From positions 19,878,995-19,942,994 of the forward strand of contig NC_090187.1 in the NCBI RefSeq assembly GCF_024679245.1: a stretch of 64,000 nt of DNA, read 5' to 3'. The notes under the pieces are model-generated. The model was not told where the DNA came from. It was given only the letters and a program-made list of their open reading frames with translations, and ran no database searches. Positions 42,150 through 51,251 of the stretch are shown here, piece after piece. Both the position numbers and the translations under genes were made by a program. Every line of letters begins with the position of its first letter. Within the stretch, counting starts at the first letter, position 1. Origin of the DNA: Pseudorasbora parva (taxonomy: Eukaryota > Chordata > Actinopteri > Cypriniformes > Gobionidae).

Positions 42150-45100
42150 GATCAAAGACTAATTGGCCACAAATAGGTTCAAAAGGTCATCCCTGAACCA
42201 CTGAATCAGAAGCAATCTATTTATATGTATATAAAGTTCAAGTTCATGGGATACAGGGGCAGAATCTTTTTTATTTTTATTTTTTCAAAAATCTCATCCT
42301 TGACATACTGAAGAAACCACAGAAAGTCATACATCTGTAAAGAAGGTTCAAGTTCAAAGACTCTTTGGCCAAAAATAAGTTCAAAGGGTCATCCCTGAAG
42401 AGCTAATAAAAAATGAGAAGGAATCTATTTATATCTATAGAAAGTTCAAGTTCATGGAATCTAGGGTCAGAATTTTGTTTTTTTGCCAAAAAATGTCTTC
42501 CTTGAGCTACTCATGAAACAACAGGTAGTCATAATGTCTGTGCAGAATGTTCAAGTTCAAAGACTATTTGGCCACACATAAGTTCAAAAGGTCATCCCTG
42601 AACCACTGAATCAGAAGCAATCTATTTATATGTATATAAAGTTCAAGTTCATGGGATCCAGGGGCAGAATCTTTTTTTTTTTTTTGTCAAAAATCTCATC
42701 CTTGACATACTGAAGAAACAACAGAAAGTCATACATCTGTAAAGAAGGTTCAAGTTCAAAGACTCTTTGGCCAAAAAAAAGTTCAAAGGGTCATCCCTGA
42801 AGAGCTAATAAAACATGAAAAGGAATCTATTTATATGTATAGAAAGTTCAAGTTCATGGGATCAAGGTTCAGAATCTTTTTTTTTTTGTCAAAAATCTCA
42901 TCCTTGATATACTGAAGAAACAACAAAAAGTCATACGCATGAATAGAAGGTTCAAGTTCAAAGACTAATTGGCCACAAATAGGTTCAGAAGGTCATCCCT
43001 GAACCACTGAATCAGAAGCAATCTATTTATATGCATAGAAAGTTCAAGTTCATGGGATCCAGGAGCAGAATCTTTTTTTTTTTTTTTGTCAAAAATCTCA
43101 TCCTTGTCATACTGAAGAAACAACAGAAAGTCATACATCTGTAAAGAAGGTTCAAGTTCAAAGACTCTTTAGCCAAAAATAAGTTTAAAGGGTCATCCCT
43201 GAAGAGCTAATAAAACATGAGAAGGAATCTATTTATATGTAAAGAAAAAGTTCAAGGTCATGGAACCTAGGGTCAGATTTTTGTTTTTTTGCCAAAAAAT
43301 GTCTTCCTTGACCTACTGATGAAACACCCGGTAGTCATAAAGTCTGTGTAGAATGTTCAAGTTCAAGGACTAATTGGCCACAAATAGGTTCAAAAGGTCA
43401 TCCTTGAACCACTGCATCAAAAGGGAATCTATTTATATGTATAGAAAGTTCAAGATCATTGTATCCAGGGTCAGAATCTTTTTTTTGTCAAAAAATCTCA
43501 TCCTTGATATACTGAAAAAACAACAGAAAGTCATACATCTGTAAACAAGGTTCAAGTTCAAAGACTCTTTGGCCAAAAATTAGTTCAAAGGGTCATCCTT
43601 TAAGAACTAATAAAACATCAGAAGGAATCTATTTATATTTATAGAAAGTTCAAGTTCATGGAATCTAAGGTCTTTTTTTTGTGTCAAAAAATGTCTTCCT
43701 TGACCTACTGATGAAACAACAGGTAGAAATAAAGTGTGTAAAGAATGTTCAAGTTCAAAGACTCTTTGGCCACAAATAAGTTCAAAAGGTCATCCTTGAA
43801 CGACAGCATCAGAAGGAATCTTTTTATATGCATAGAAAATTCAATTTCATGGGATCCAGGGTTAGAATTTTTTTTTTTTTGTCAAAAAAATCTCATCCTT
43901 GATCTACTGAAGAAACAACAGAAAGTCATAAGTCTGTAAAGAAGGTTTAAGTTCAAAGACTCTCTGGCCAAAAATAAGTTCAAAGGGTCATCCTTGAAGA
44001 GCTAATAAAACATCAGAAGGAATCTATTGATATGTATAGAAAGTTCAAGGTCATGGAATCTAGGGTCAGATTTTTTTTTTTTTTTTTTTTTTTTGTCAAA
44101 AAAAGTCTTCCTTGACCTACTGATGAAACAACAGGTAGTCATAAAGACTGTGTAGAATGTTCAAGTTCAAAGACTATTTGGCCACAAAAAAGTTCAAAAG
44201 GTGATCCTTGAAGCACTGCATCAGAAGGAATCTATTTATATGTATAGAAAGTTCCAGTTCATGGGATCCAGGGGCAGAATCTTTTTTTATGTCAAAAATC
44301 TCATCCTTGATATACTGAAGAAACAACAGAAAGTCATACGTCTGTAAAGAAGGTTCAAGATCAAAGACTCTTTGGCAAAAATAAGTTCAAAGGGTCATCA
44401 CTGAAGAGCTAATTAAACATTAGAAGGAATCTATTTATATGTATAGAAAGTTCAATTTCATGGAATCTAGGGTCTGATTTTTGTTTTTTTGCCAAAAAAA
44501 TGTCTTCCTTGACCCACTGATGAAACAACAGGTAGTCATAAAGTCTGTGTAGAATGTTCAAGTTCAAAGACTAATTGGCCACAAATAGGTTCAAAAGGTC
44601 ATCCCTGAACCACTGCATCAGAAGGAATCTATTTATATGCATAGAAAGTTCAAGTTCATGGGATCCAGGGGCAGAATCTTTTTTTTTTTGGTCAAAAATC
44701 TCATCCTTGATATACTGAAGAAACAACAAAAAGTCATACGTCTGAAAAGAAGGTTCAAGATCAAAGACTAATTGGCCACAAATAGGTTCAAAAGGTCATC
44801 CCTGAACCACTGAATCAGAAGCAATCTATTTATATGTATATAAAGTTCAAGTTCATGGGATACAGGGGCAGAATCTTTTTTTTTTTTTTTGTCAAAAATC
44901 TCATCCTTGACATACTGAAGAAACAACAGAAAGTCATACATCTGTAAAGAAGGTTCAATTTCAAAGACTCTTTGGCCAAACATAAGTTCAAAGGGTCATC
45001 CCTGAAGAGCTAATACAAAATGAGAAGGAATCTATTTATATCTATAGAAAGATCAAGTTCATGGAATCTAGGGTCAGAATTTTGTTTTTTTGCCAAAAAA

Positions 45101-45353
45101 TGTCTTCCTTGAGCTACTCATGAAACAACAGGTAGTCATAATGTCTGTGCAGAATGTTCAAGTTCAAAGACTATTTGGCCACAAATAAGTTCAAAAGGTC
45201 ATCCTTGAAGCACTGCATCAGAAGGAATCTATTTATATGTATAGAAAGTTCCAGTTCATTGGATCAAGGTTCAGAATCTTTTTTTTGTCAAAAAAAAATT
45301 CATCCTTGATCTACTGAAGAAAGAAAAGAAAGTCATAAGTCTGTAAAGAAGGT
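42150..45353 (+). repeat. 3.2-kb tandem duplication, copy B
   Basis: Follows copy A at a GGTTCAAG/ATCAAAG join and ends near 45353, where the text changes to GGTTAAAGTTCAAAG. Differences from copy A are few, for example AGATCAAG against AGTTCAAG near 45050 and 41842. Confidence 0.9.
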
Positions 45354-46052
45354 TAAAGTTCAAAGACTCTGGCCAAAAATAAGTTCAAAGGGTCATCCTT
45401 GAAGAACTAATAAAACATCAAAAGGAATCTATTTATATGTATAGAAAGTTCAAGTTCATGGGATCAAGGTTCAGAATCTTTTTTTTTTTTTTTGTCAAAA
45501 ATCTCATCCTTGATATACTGAAGAAAGAAAAGAAAGTCATAAGTCTGTAAAGAAGGTTAAAGTTCAAAGACTCTGGCCAAAAATAAGTTCAAAGGGTCAT
45601 CCTTGAAGAACTAATAAAACATCAAAAGGAATCTATTTATATGTATAGAAAGTTCAAGTTCATGGGATCAAGGTTCAGAATCTTTTTTTTTTTTGTCAAA
45701 AATCTCATCCTTGATATACTGAAGAAACAACAAAAAGTCATACGTCTGAAAAGAAGGTTCAAGTTCAAAGACTGATTGGCCACAAATAGGTTCAAAAGGT
45801 CATCCCTGAACCACTGAATCAGAAGCAATCTTTTTATATGTATATAAAGTTCAAGTTCATGGGATCCAGGGGCAGAATCTTTTTTTTTTTTTGTCAAAAA
45901 TCTCATCCTTGACATACTGAAGAAACAACAGAAAGTCATACATCTGTAAAGAAGGTTCAAGTTCAAAGACTCTTTGGCCAAAAATAAGTTCAAAGGGTCA
46001 TCCCTGAAGAGCTAATAAAACATGAGAAGGAATCTATTTATATGTATAGAAA

Positions 46053-46245
46053 CGTCTCGGTTACGTATGTAACCCTAGTTCCCTGAGGGAACGAGACGCT
46101 GCGTCGAAACGCTGTGAGAACGCCTCTGTTTAAATGCGTCGTGAAGCGCCTGTAGAACCATTCCATCGGAAAAAAGATCGATCGTCGGCGTGATGACGTC
46201 ATCGACCGGAAGCTATAAAACATCCGTGAAAACAAACAGGAACTA
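46053..46245. repeat. DIRS left (3') inverted terminal repeat
   Basis: Positions 46098-46245 are the reverse complement of 51252-51399 with one mismatch that I can see in 148 bp. The outer 45 bp (46053-46097) are unrelated to the other tip, which is normal for DIRS. The tip itself folds: CGTCTCG (46053-46059) pairs with CGAGACG (46092-46098), enclosing GGTTAC/GTAACC and GTTCCCT/AGGGAAC stems. A TGACGTCA site (46194-46201) and TATAAAA (46214-46220) lie within it, pointing into the element on the plus strand. Confidence 0.93.
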
Positions 46246-46300
46246 ACTTCTGATAAAGCCTGAAGTAAGTGATCACGGACACGCCGGGAGTATGGCAAAG

Positions 46301-46400
46301 CGACGCAGCGTCTCGTTCCCTCAGGGAACTAGGGTTACATACGTAACCGAGACGTTCCCTTTCGGGGAACTCGAGCTGCGTCGAAACGCTGTGAGAACGC
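46301..46400. repeat. DIRS internal complementary region
   Basis: Positions 46301-46354 are an exact 54-bp reverse complement of the left tip (46053-46106). Positions 46355-46400 are an exact 46-bp reverse complement of the right tip (51374-51419). The two tips are thus joined in one 100-bp sequence. In the accepted DIRS model this region templates completion of the ends so that a circular DNA can form. Perfect matching suggests a functional and young copy. Confidence 0.95.
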
Positions 46401-46460
46401 TTATACCCACATCGCCATAGGACCAAGTGTCTCGTATGTGTGAAGCCGAAGCGCACACGG

Positions 46461-47615
46461 TTACGAGAGTACCTGTGCCCCTACAGTAGATGCCAGGTCT
46501 AGTTCGTAGAACCTGACAAAGGTAGAAGGAGACGACCAACCGGCCGCGTTACAGATATCATGGAGGGAAGCCCCCGACAAAAGTGCTTTAGAAGCAGCCA
46601 TACCCCTGGTTGAGTGCGCCCGGACAGCCAGTGGAGACGGCTGCCCGGTAGCTTCATAAGCAAGTGAGATGGCCTCGACCACCCACTTGCTCATCCTCTG
46701 CTTGGATACTGGGGCCCCCTTCTTAGGGGGTCCAAAGCAAACAAACAATTGTTCAGTTTTTCTCCACAGGGCAGCTCTGTGGACATAAGTATCCAGTGCC
46801 CTCACAGGACACAGCAGATTTAATCTTTCCTGGTCTGACGTCATAAATGGAGGAGGACAGAAGGCTTGTAGAGTGATGGGGCCCCGTGGGCTCGTAGGAA
46901 CCTTGGGGACATAACCCGGCCTGGGATGCAGAAATGCTTTCACCATCCCTGGCGCAAACTCTAGACATGAGGGCTCTACCGACAGAGACTGAATATCTCC
47001 TATCCTTTTAAGAGATGATATGGCCAAAAGGAAGATGGTTTTTAGAGTGAGGAACTTATCCGAAACCTCCTCCAGAGGTTCGAACGGAGGTCCGGACAAG
47101 CCCCTCAAAACAATGGCCAAGTCCCATGCCGGGACCCTCGAGTGCATAACTGGCCTCAACCTTAATGTGCCACGAAGGAAGCGTGTAATTAGAGGGTGTC
47201 TTCCCAAAGACACTCCACTGCAAGGGACGTGGACAGCACCCAAGGCCGCCACGTACACCTTAAGTGTGGAGGGGGTCAACCCTGCAGAGAACCTCTCCTG
47301 CAGGAACTCCAGCACTGTACCAACCGGGCAGTTAACTGGATCCCACTGGCGTTCTCTGCACCATGCTGAGAAAAGTCTCCATTTCAAAGCGTACAGCTTC
47401 CTTGTGGACGGAGCTCTGGAGTGTAGGATGGTCTCTACGACCTCGGCCGAGAGACCCTCCTCTATGAGCCTAGCCCCCTCAGAGGCCAGGCCCACAGTTT
47501 CCACATCTCTGGGCGTGGGTGCAGGAATCTCCCGCCCGCCTGAGAGAGTAGATCCCTCCTGGTCGGAATCTCCATCGGAGAGCCTTCCAGGAGAGATATC
47601 AGGTCCGCAAACCAT
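46461..47615 (-). CDS. DIRS tyrosine recombinase (integrase)
   Basis: This enzyme would integrate the circular DNA copy by strand exchange through a tyrosine. The frame is open from 49571 to the stop at 46461, but upstream of 47462 it overlaps the RT frame and reads as low-complexity shadow. I chose the in-frame ATG at 47615, giving 384 residues. An N-terminal SAM-like core-binding region is seen around SRAPSTRKLYALKWRLFSAW. The catalytic set follows: Arg in LKRIGDI, His and Arg in HSTRG, Trp in AAGWSSPSTF, and the nucleophile Tyr in VRFYELD, 15 residues from the C-terminus. No inactivating change is visible. The frame is -1 relative to RT and the same as gag. How it is expressed (internal start, splicing or frameshift) is not shown by the sequence. 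Confidence 0.9.
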   Translation of the reverse strand: MVCGPDISPGRLSDGDSDQEGSTLSGGREIPAPTPRDVETVGLASEGARLIEEGLSAEVVETILHSRAPSTRKLYALKWRLFSAWCRERQWDPVNCPVGTVLEFLQERFSAGLTPSTLKVYVAALGAVHVPCSGVSLGRHPLITRFLRGTLRLRPVMHSRVPAWDLAIVLRGLSGPPFEPLEEVSDKFLTLKTIFLLAISSLKRIGDIQSLSVEPSCLEFAPGMVKAFLHPRPGYVPKVPTSPRGPITLQAFCPPPFMTSDQERLNLLCPVRALDTYVHRAALWRKTEQLFVCFGPPKKGAPVSKQRMSKWVVEAISLAYEATGQPSPLAVRAHSTRGMAASKALLSGASLHDICNAAGWSSPSTFVRFYELDLASTVGAQVLS

Positions 47616-49594
47616 ACTCGGGTCGGCCAGTTCGGAGCCACTAGAAGTACCTGGGCCCCGTCCCGGCGTACCCTCTCCAGAACTCCTGGAAGCAGGACAA
47701 TCGGGGGGAAGGCGTACAGAGGCAGCCTCGGCCACTCCTGTACCATGGCATCCAGCCCCAGCGGGGCCGGATGGGTCAGAGAAAACCACTGCGGGCAGTG
47801 AGAATTCTCCGCCGAAGCGAACAGGTCTATCTCTGCCTTCCCATAAACCTTCCAAAGGAGCTCCACCACCTCTGGATGGAGTCTCCATTCCCCGGGCCTC
47901 GGCCCCTGTCTCGACAGGCTGTCTGCTTCCTGATTCAGGGCCCCCGGGATATATACTGCCCTGACTGACAGCAACTTCCCTTGGGCCCACAGGAGGATCC
48001 GATGTGCCAATTTGTCCAACGGACGAGACTTCAGACCCCCCTGGTGGTTTATGTAGGCCACCACGGACGTGTTGTCTGTTCTGACTAGTACATGGTGGCC
48101 CCTGAGGTCGGGCAGGAACTGTTTCAATGCAAGAAACACTGCGAGCATCTCTAGCCGATTTATGTGCCAGTGCCGCTGATGCTCCTGCCATAGACCCTGG
48201 GACGAGCGACCACTCATGGTCGCCCCCCAGCCCGTGAGAGAGGCGTCTGTCGTTAGCGTTACGCGACGAACAAGAGCCCCCAACACGGGACCCTGGGATA
48301 AAAACCCCGGGTTTTTCCACATGACCAGAGCACGTAGGCATCGCCGCGTGACTTTGATCGTGCGGAGCGGATTTCCCCTCGGGGAGAACCCTTTTGTCTT
48401 GAGCCACCACTGCAGTGGCCTCATGTACAGTAGGCCAAAAGGTATCACGTTGGACGCTGCTGCCATGAGACCTAACAGTTTCTGGAACTGTTTCACAGTG
48501 ACGGCTCGGCCTAGCTTCTGTTCTTTGGCGGCTGCCAGGATCGATGCTATGCGTGTTGGCGATAATTGCGCCCGCATAATTACCGAGTCCCAGTTCACAC
48601 CCAGAAAAGTGGTTCTCTGAGCCGGAGAAAGCACACTCTTCTTGGCGTTCAGCCTCAACCCCAGCTTCGACATATGGGCGAGAACAGCATCTCGATGCTG
48701 AACCGCCATCTGCTCTGTATTCGCTAGAATCAGCCAGTCGTCGATATAGTTCAATATGCGGATGCCCTGTAGACGCAGCGGCGCCAGAGCTGCATCCACA
48801 CACTTGGTGAACGTGCGGGGTGACAGTGCTAGACCGAAGGGAAGTACACGATATTGGTATGCCTCTCCCCCGAAGGCAAACCTCAGGAACTTCCTGTGAT
48901 GTGGAAGGATGGAGACATGAAAATACGCATCTTTGAGGTCTATGGTGACAAACCAATCCTCCGATTTGACCTGCGCTACAATCTGTCTGAGTGTAAGCAT
49001 CTTGAATTTGAGCTTGGCCACCGAGCGATTCAATAGCCGCAGATCTAATATCGGGCGTAAGCCCCCATCCTTCTTCGGCACGATGAAGTAACGGCTGTAA
49101 AAGCCAGACTCCCTGCTGGGAGGGGGAACCCTCTCTATAGCCCCTTTTTGCAGGAGTGTCTCTACTTCCTGTGCCATTACCAGAGCCTGCTCCGGGCCCA
49201 CCTCTGTAGGCAGGACACCGCAGAAAGGAGGTGGCCGACTTCCGAATTGAATGGCGTACCCCCTTTCTATTATCTGCAGGACCCAACGAGATATATTTGG
49301 TAGACGTTTCCACTCGTCTAGAAAATCTACTAAGGGAACCAGCCTCTCGAGGCTGGCCTCTGGTGTATTTTGAGCAACAAGCACAGTGCCCTGAAGCGGC
49401 GGACCGGCAGGGAACAACTGACTTGACTGCTCGGGGACCCCCCGAAGGGGGTGCGGACCACCCTCGGGTGGCCCGCGGAGACCGACTGCGCCCCGGCATT
49501 GCGGCAGGGTTGGCAGCGCGGCCCCCCGAGGGTGCCATAGGGAAACGGGTACCGTAGGCAGGGGTAAGCACCGTTTCCCTACGGGGGGAACCAC
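47462..49594 (-). CDS. DIRS reverse transcriptase / RNase H with methyltransferase-like tail
   Basis: Copies the element RNA into DNA. Counting 710 residues from 49594, the RT core lies at about 150-335: VPKKDGGLRPILDLR, then TIDLKDAYFHV with the first catalytic Asp near 219, LPFGLALSPRTF, and YIDD at 283-286. RNase H follows at about 445-565, with Asp in LTTDAS (450), Glu in RLEMLA (482), Asp in RTDNTS (507) and Asp in NQEADSLS (558). The tail has EIDLFAS (588-594) and YAFPP (627-631), typical of the Dam-like domain placed here in DIRS elements. No stop or frameshift interrupts it. The codon at 49594 is GTG. The frame is open up to 49651, overlapping gag by about 30 bp in the +1 phase, and its first ATG is at 49177, just before the RT core. 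Confidence 0.93.
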   Translation of the reverse strand: MVPPVGKRCLPLPTVPVSLWHPRGAALPTLPQCRGAVGLRGPPEGGPHPLRGVPEQSSQLFPAGPPLQGTVLVAQNTPEASLERLVPLVDFLDEWKRLPNISRWVLQIIERGYAIQFGSRPPPFCGVLPTEVGPEQALVMAQEVETLLQKGAIERVPPPSRESGFYSRYFIVPKKDGGLRPILDLRLLNRSVAKLKFKMLTLRQIVAQVKSEDWFVTIDLKDAYFHVSILPHHRKFLRFAFGGEAYQYRVLPFGLALSPRTFTKCVDAALAPLRLQGIRILNYIDDWLILANTEQMAVQHRDAVLAHMSKLGLRLNAKKSVLSPAQRTTFLGVNWDSVIMRAQLSPTRIASILAAAKEQKLGRAVTVKQFQKLLGLMAAASNVIPFGLLYMRPLQWWLKTKGFSPRGNPLRTIKVTRRCLRALVMWKNPGFLSQGPVLGALVRRVTLTTDASLTGWGATMSGRSSQGLWQEHQRHWHINRLEMLAVFLALKQFLPDLRGHHVLVRTDNTSVVAYINHQGGLKSRPLDKLAHRILLWAQGKLLSVRAVYIPGALNQEADSLSRQGPRPGEWRLHPEVVELLWKVYGKAEIDLFASAENSHCPQWFSLTHPAPLGLDAMVQEWPRLPLYAFPPIVLLPGVLERVRRDGAQVLLVAPNWPTRVWFADLISLLEGSPMEIPTRRDLLSQAGGRFLHPRPEMWKLWAWPLRGLGS

Positions 49595-49619
49595 CCTCAG
49601 CGTCCTGACGCTTCTGGCG

Positions 49620-51101
49620 TCAGGAACGCTTCGACGAGGCCTTCTTGGCGATCAGGACTGTCCGCAGATCAGCCCTGCCCCTCGAAGGCCTCGTCTGAGA
49701 GCGCCGCCCCTCGTCCCCACGCTGAGGGGGAGCTCGGGCAGCGACGCTCTGTTTCTGCTGAGCCCTGTAGGAGGAGCTCGTACTCGGCTTGGGCTGCTTG
49801 GTGGTATCAGCAGCAGCCCCAGGGACCTGGACCCGGAGAGGGAGGAACTGCTTGAGCGCCGCAGCTTGCTTTTTCGACTCCTGGAACCTCTCGGTGACAG
49901 TGTGAACTGCGTCACCGAAGAGGCCTCCAGGAGAAAGCGGCGCATCGAGCAGAAAGGCTTTCTCCCTCTCCTTGATGTCTGTGGGGTTTAACCATAGATG
50001 CCTCTCCGTAGCCACCAATGCTGCCATGGAGCGGCCAACACATCTGGCCGTCTCCTTGGTGGCCCGGAGAGCTAGATCGGCTGATGATCTTAATTCAGCG
50101 ATAATATCACCCCCCACAGCATCACTACCGTCCAAATCCCTCAGCAGGTCAGCCTGGTATGCCTGCACGATAGCCATCGTGTGCAGGCATGCAGCCGCTT
50201 GACCCGCCGCCGAGTACGCTTTACCCACCATCGCCGACGTTGTTTTTAGAGGTCTGGTGGGTAAAGTCGGGGCCTTCAGGGACGATGCCGAGGAAGGCGA
50301 GAGATGGCTCGCAAGCGTCTCTTCAACCTTTGGCATCGCCCCATAACCATACTGTCTCAGCCCGCAAATGTTGCTGTAGACCGAAGTCTGCGGGCTGAAG
50401 ACACGATATGAAGCCGGTCTCTTCCACGATCTTGCCACCTCGGTGTGCAAATCGTGGAAGAACGGCAGGCCCCGTCGCTGAGGTTCTGAAGCGCGAGACG
50501 GCAGGAAGCGTTCGTCTAGCTTACTATGACGTTTTCTTCCTGCCTCAGATCTTTCAGTGGGCCAGTCGATGTTTAATCTGGCCACTGCTCGCGTCAAAAC
50601 CTCAACTAGCTCCTCACTAGCAGGGGACTGAAGTGGCGAATCTTCAGTATCGATACTTTCAACGTCCACCTCCTCAGAGCTGGACAGATGAAGTACCGGC
50701 GGCTCTCTCGGGGGGGAAGAAACCGCCATGCGTGCTTCCATGCCCCGAGAAGAACCGCTGGATGGAGCAGGTGAGGGCAGAGATAAGGCAGCGCCCGTCT
50801 CTAACCCCTCTGCAACATCCAATTGTGATCCCCACGACTGCAGCCTCCGCTCCGCCTCGGCGGCAGCGGGACCAGAGCCGCGGGGAACACGAGCCGAGGC
50901 ACCCTCCTCAAAGAGTGCCCGGCGGGAGCGCAGCGTTCTCAGTGGCATACGCTCACAGTGCTCGCAAGCAGCCCCCTCGAGGGCTGCCTGGGCATGCTGC
51001 GCTCCCAAGCATGCAACACAGAGAAGATGTGTGTCCCCGCCCGTGATGTAGCGTGGGCAGGGAGGAACACACTTTCTGAAATTGCTGCTTTCACTCGCCA
51101 T
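49620..51101 (-). CDS. DIRS Gag-like protein
   Basis: A 493-residue structural protein presumed to coat the element RNA. It starts at an ATG with G at +4 and ends in TGA. The N-terminus has a compact Cys/His cluster (Cys11, Cys15, His25, Cys28, Cys31, His36, Cys46, His48, Cys49) in KCVPPCPRYI...CVACLGAQHAQ...CEHC, then PLRTLRSRR. This arrangement is characteristic of vertebrate DIRS gag and probably binds zinc. The middle is acidic and Ser-rich (LSSSEEVDVESIDTEDS). A helical central region (about 270-400) follows, and the C-terminus is basic (Arg/Lys/Ser/Gln), suited to RNA binding. Assignment rests on position, the Cys/His cluster and composition, because gag proteins diverge quickly. Confidence 0.85.
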   Translation of the reverse strand: MASESSNFRKCVPPCPRYITGGDTHLLCVACLGAQHAQAALEGAACEHCERMPLRTLRSRRALFEEGASARVPRGSGPAAAEAERRLQSWGSQLDVAEGLETGAALSLPSPAPSSGSSRGMEARMAVSSPPREPPVLHLSSSEEVDVESIDTEDSPLQSPASEELVEVLTRAVARLNIDWPTERSEAGRKRHSKLDERFLPSRASEPQRRGLPFFHDLHTEVARSWKRPASYRVFSPQTSVYSNICGLRQYGYGAMPKVEETLASHLSPSSASSLKAPTLPTRPLKTTSAMVGKAYSAAGQAAACLHTMAIVQAYQADLLRDLDGSDAVGGDIIAELRSSADLALRATKETARCVGRSMAALVATERHLWLNPTDIKEREKAFLLDAPLSPGGLFGDAVHTVTERFQESKKQAAALKQFLPLRVQVPGAAADTTKQPKPSTSSSYRAQQKQSVAARAPPQRGDEGRRSQTRPSRGRADLRTVLIAKKASSKRS

Positions 51102-51251
51102 TCTATCTATTTTATTTTCTCTTTTTTCTGTTAATATATGGAATATTTAACAAAAAGGGTGGAAAATCTCTGCTTTCTAGTATAATAGACAGACAAAAAC
51201 ACCAAATAGACAGACAGGTTCACACAGATCGCTTGCTGAAGGCTCAGAAGC
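51102..51251 (-). promoter_or_regulatory. DIRS 5' untranslated leader
   Basis: About 150 bp between the 5' ITR and the gag ATG. It is AT-rich with CAGACAGACA-like short repeats. There is no upstream long frame. The TATA box at 51276-51283 would place the transcript start near the inner edge of the ITR, so most of this stretch is probably leader. Confidence 0.5.

Larger units (their letters stand above)
30638..46052. repeat. ~200-bp satellite array, block 4
   Basis: A/B monomers continue without other sequence up to the DIRS insertion, where the last host bases are TGTATAGAAA. The block includes the rest of duplication copy 2 and the 3.2-kb tandem pair. Confidence 0.95.

Noticed and set aside
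47020..47964. 314-codon plus-strand frame inside the DIRS element
   Set aside because: It is antisense to the RT/recombinase coding region. GC-rich coding DNA often leaves such open antisense frames. It shows no domain.
47616..49571. Upstream two thirds of the long frame that ends in the recombinase
   Set aside because: It overlaps the RT/RNase H frame in another phase and reads as low-complexity Gly/Ser/Pro/Arg text. Only the part from about 47615 onward resembles a recombinase.
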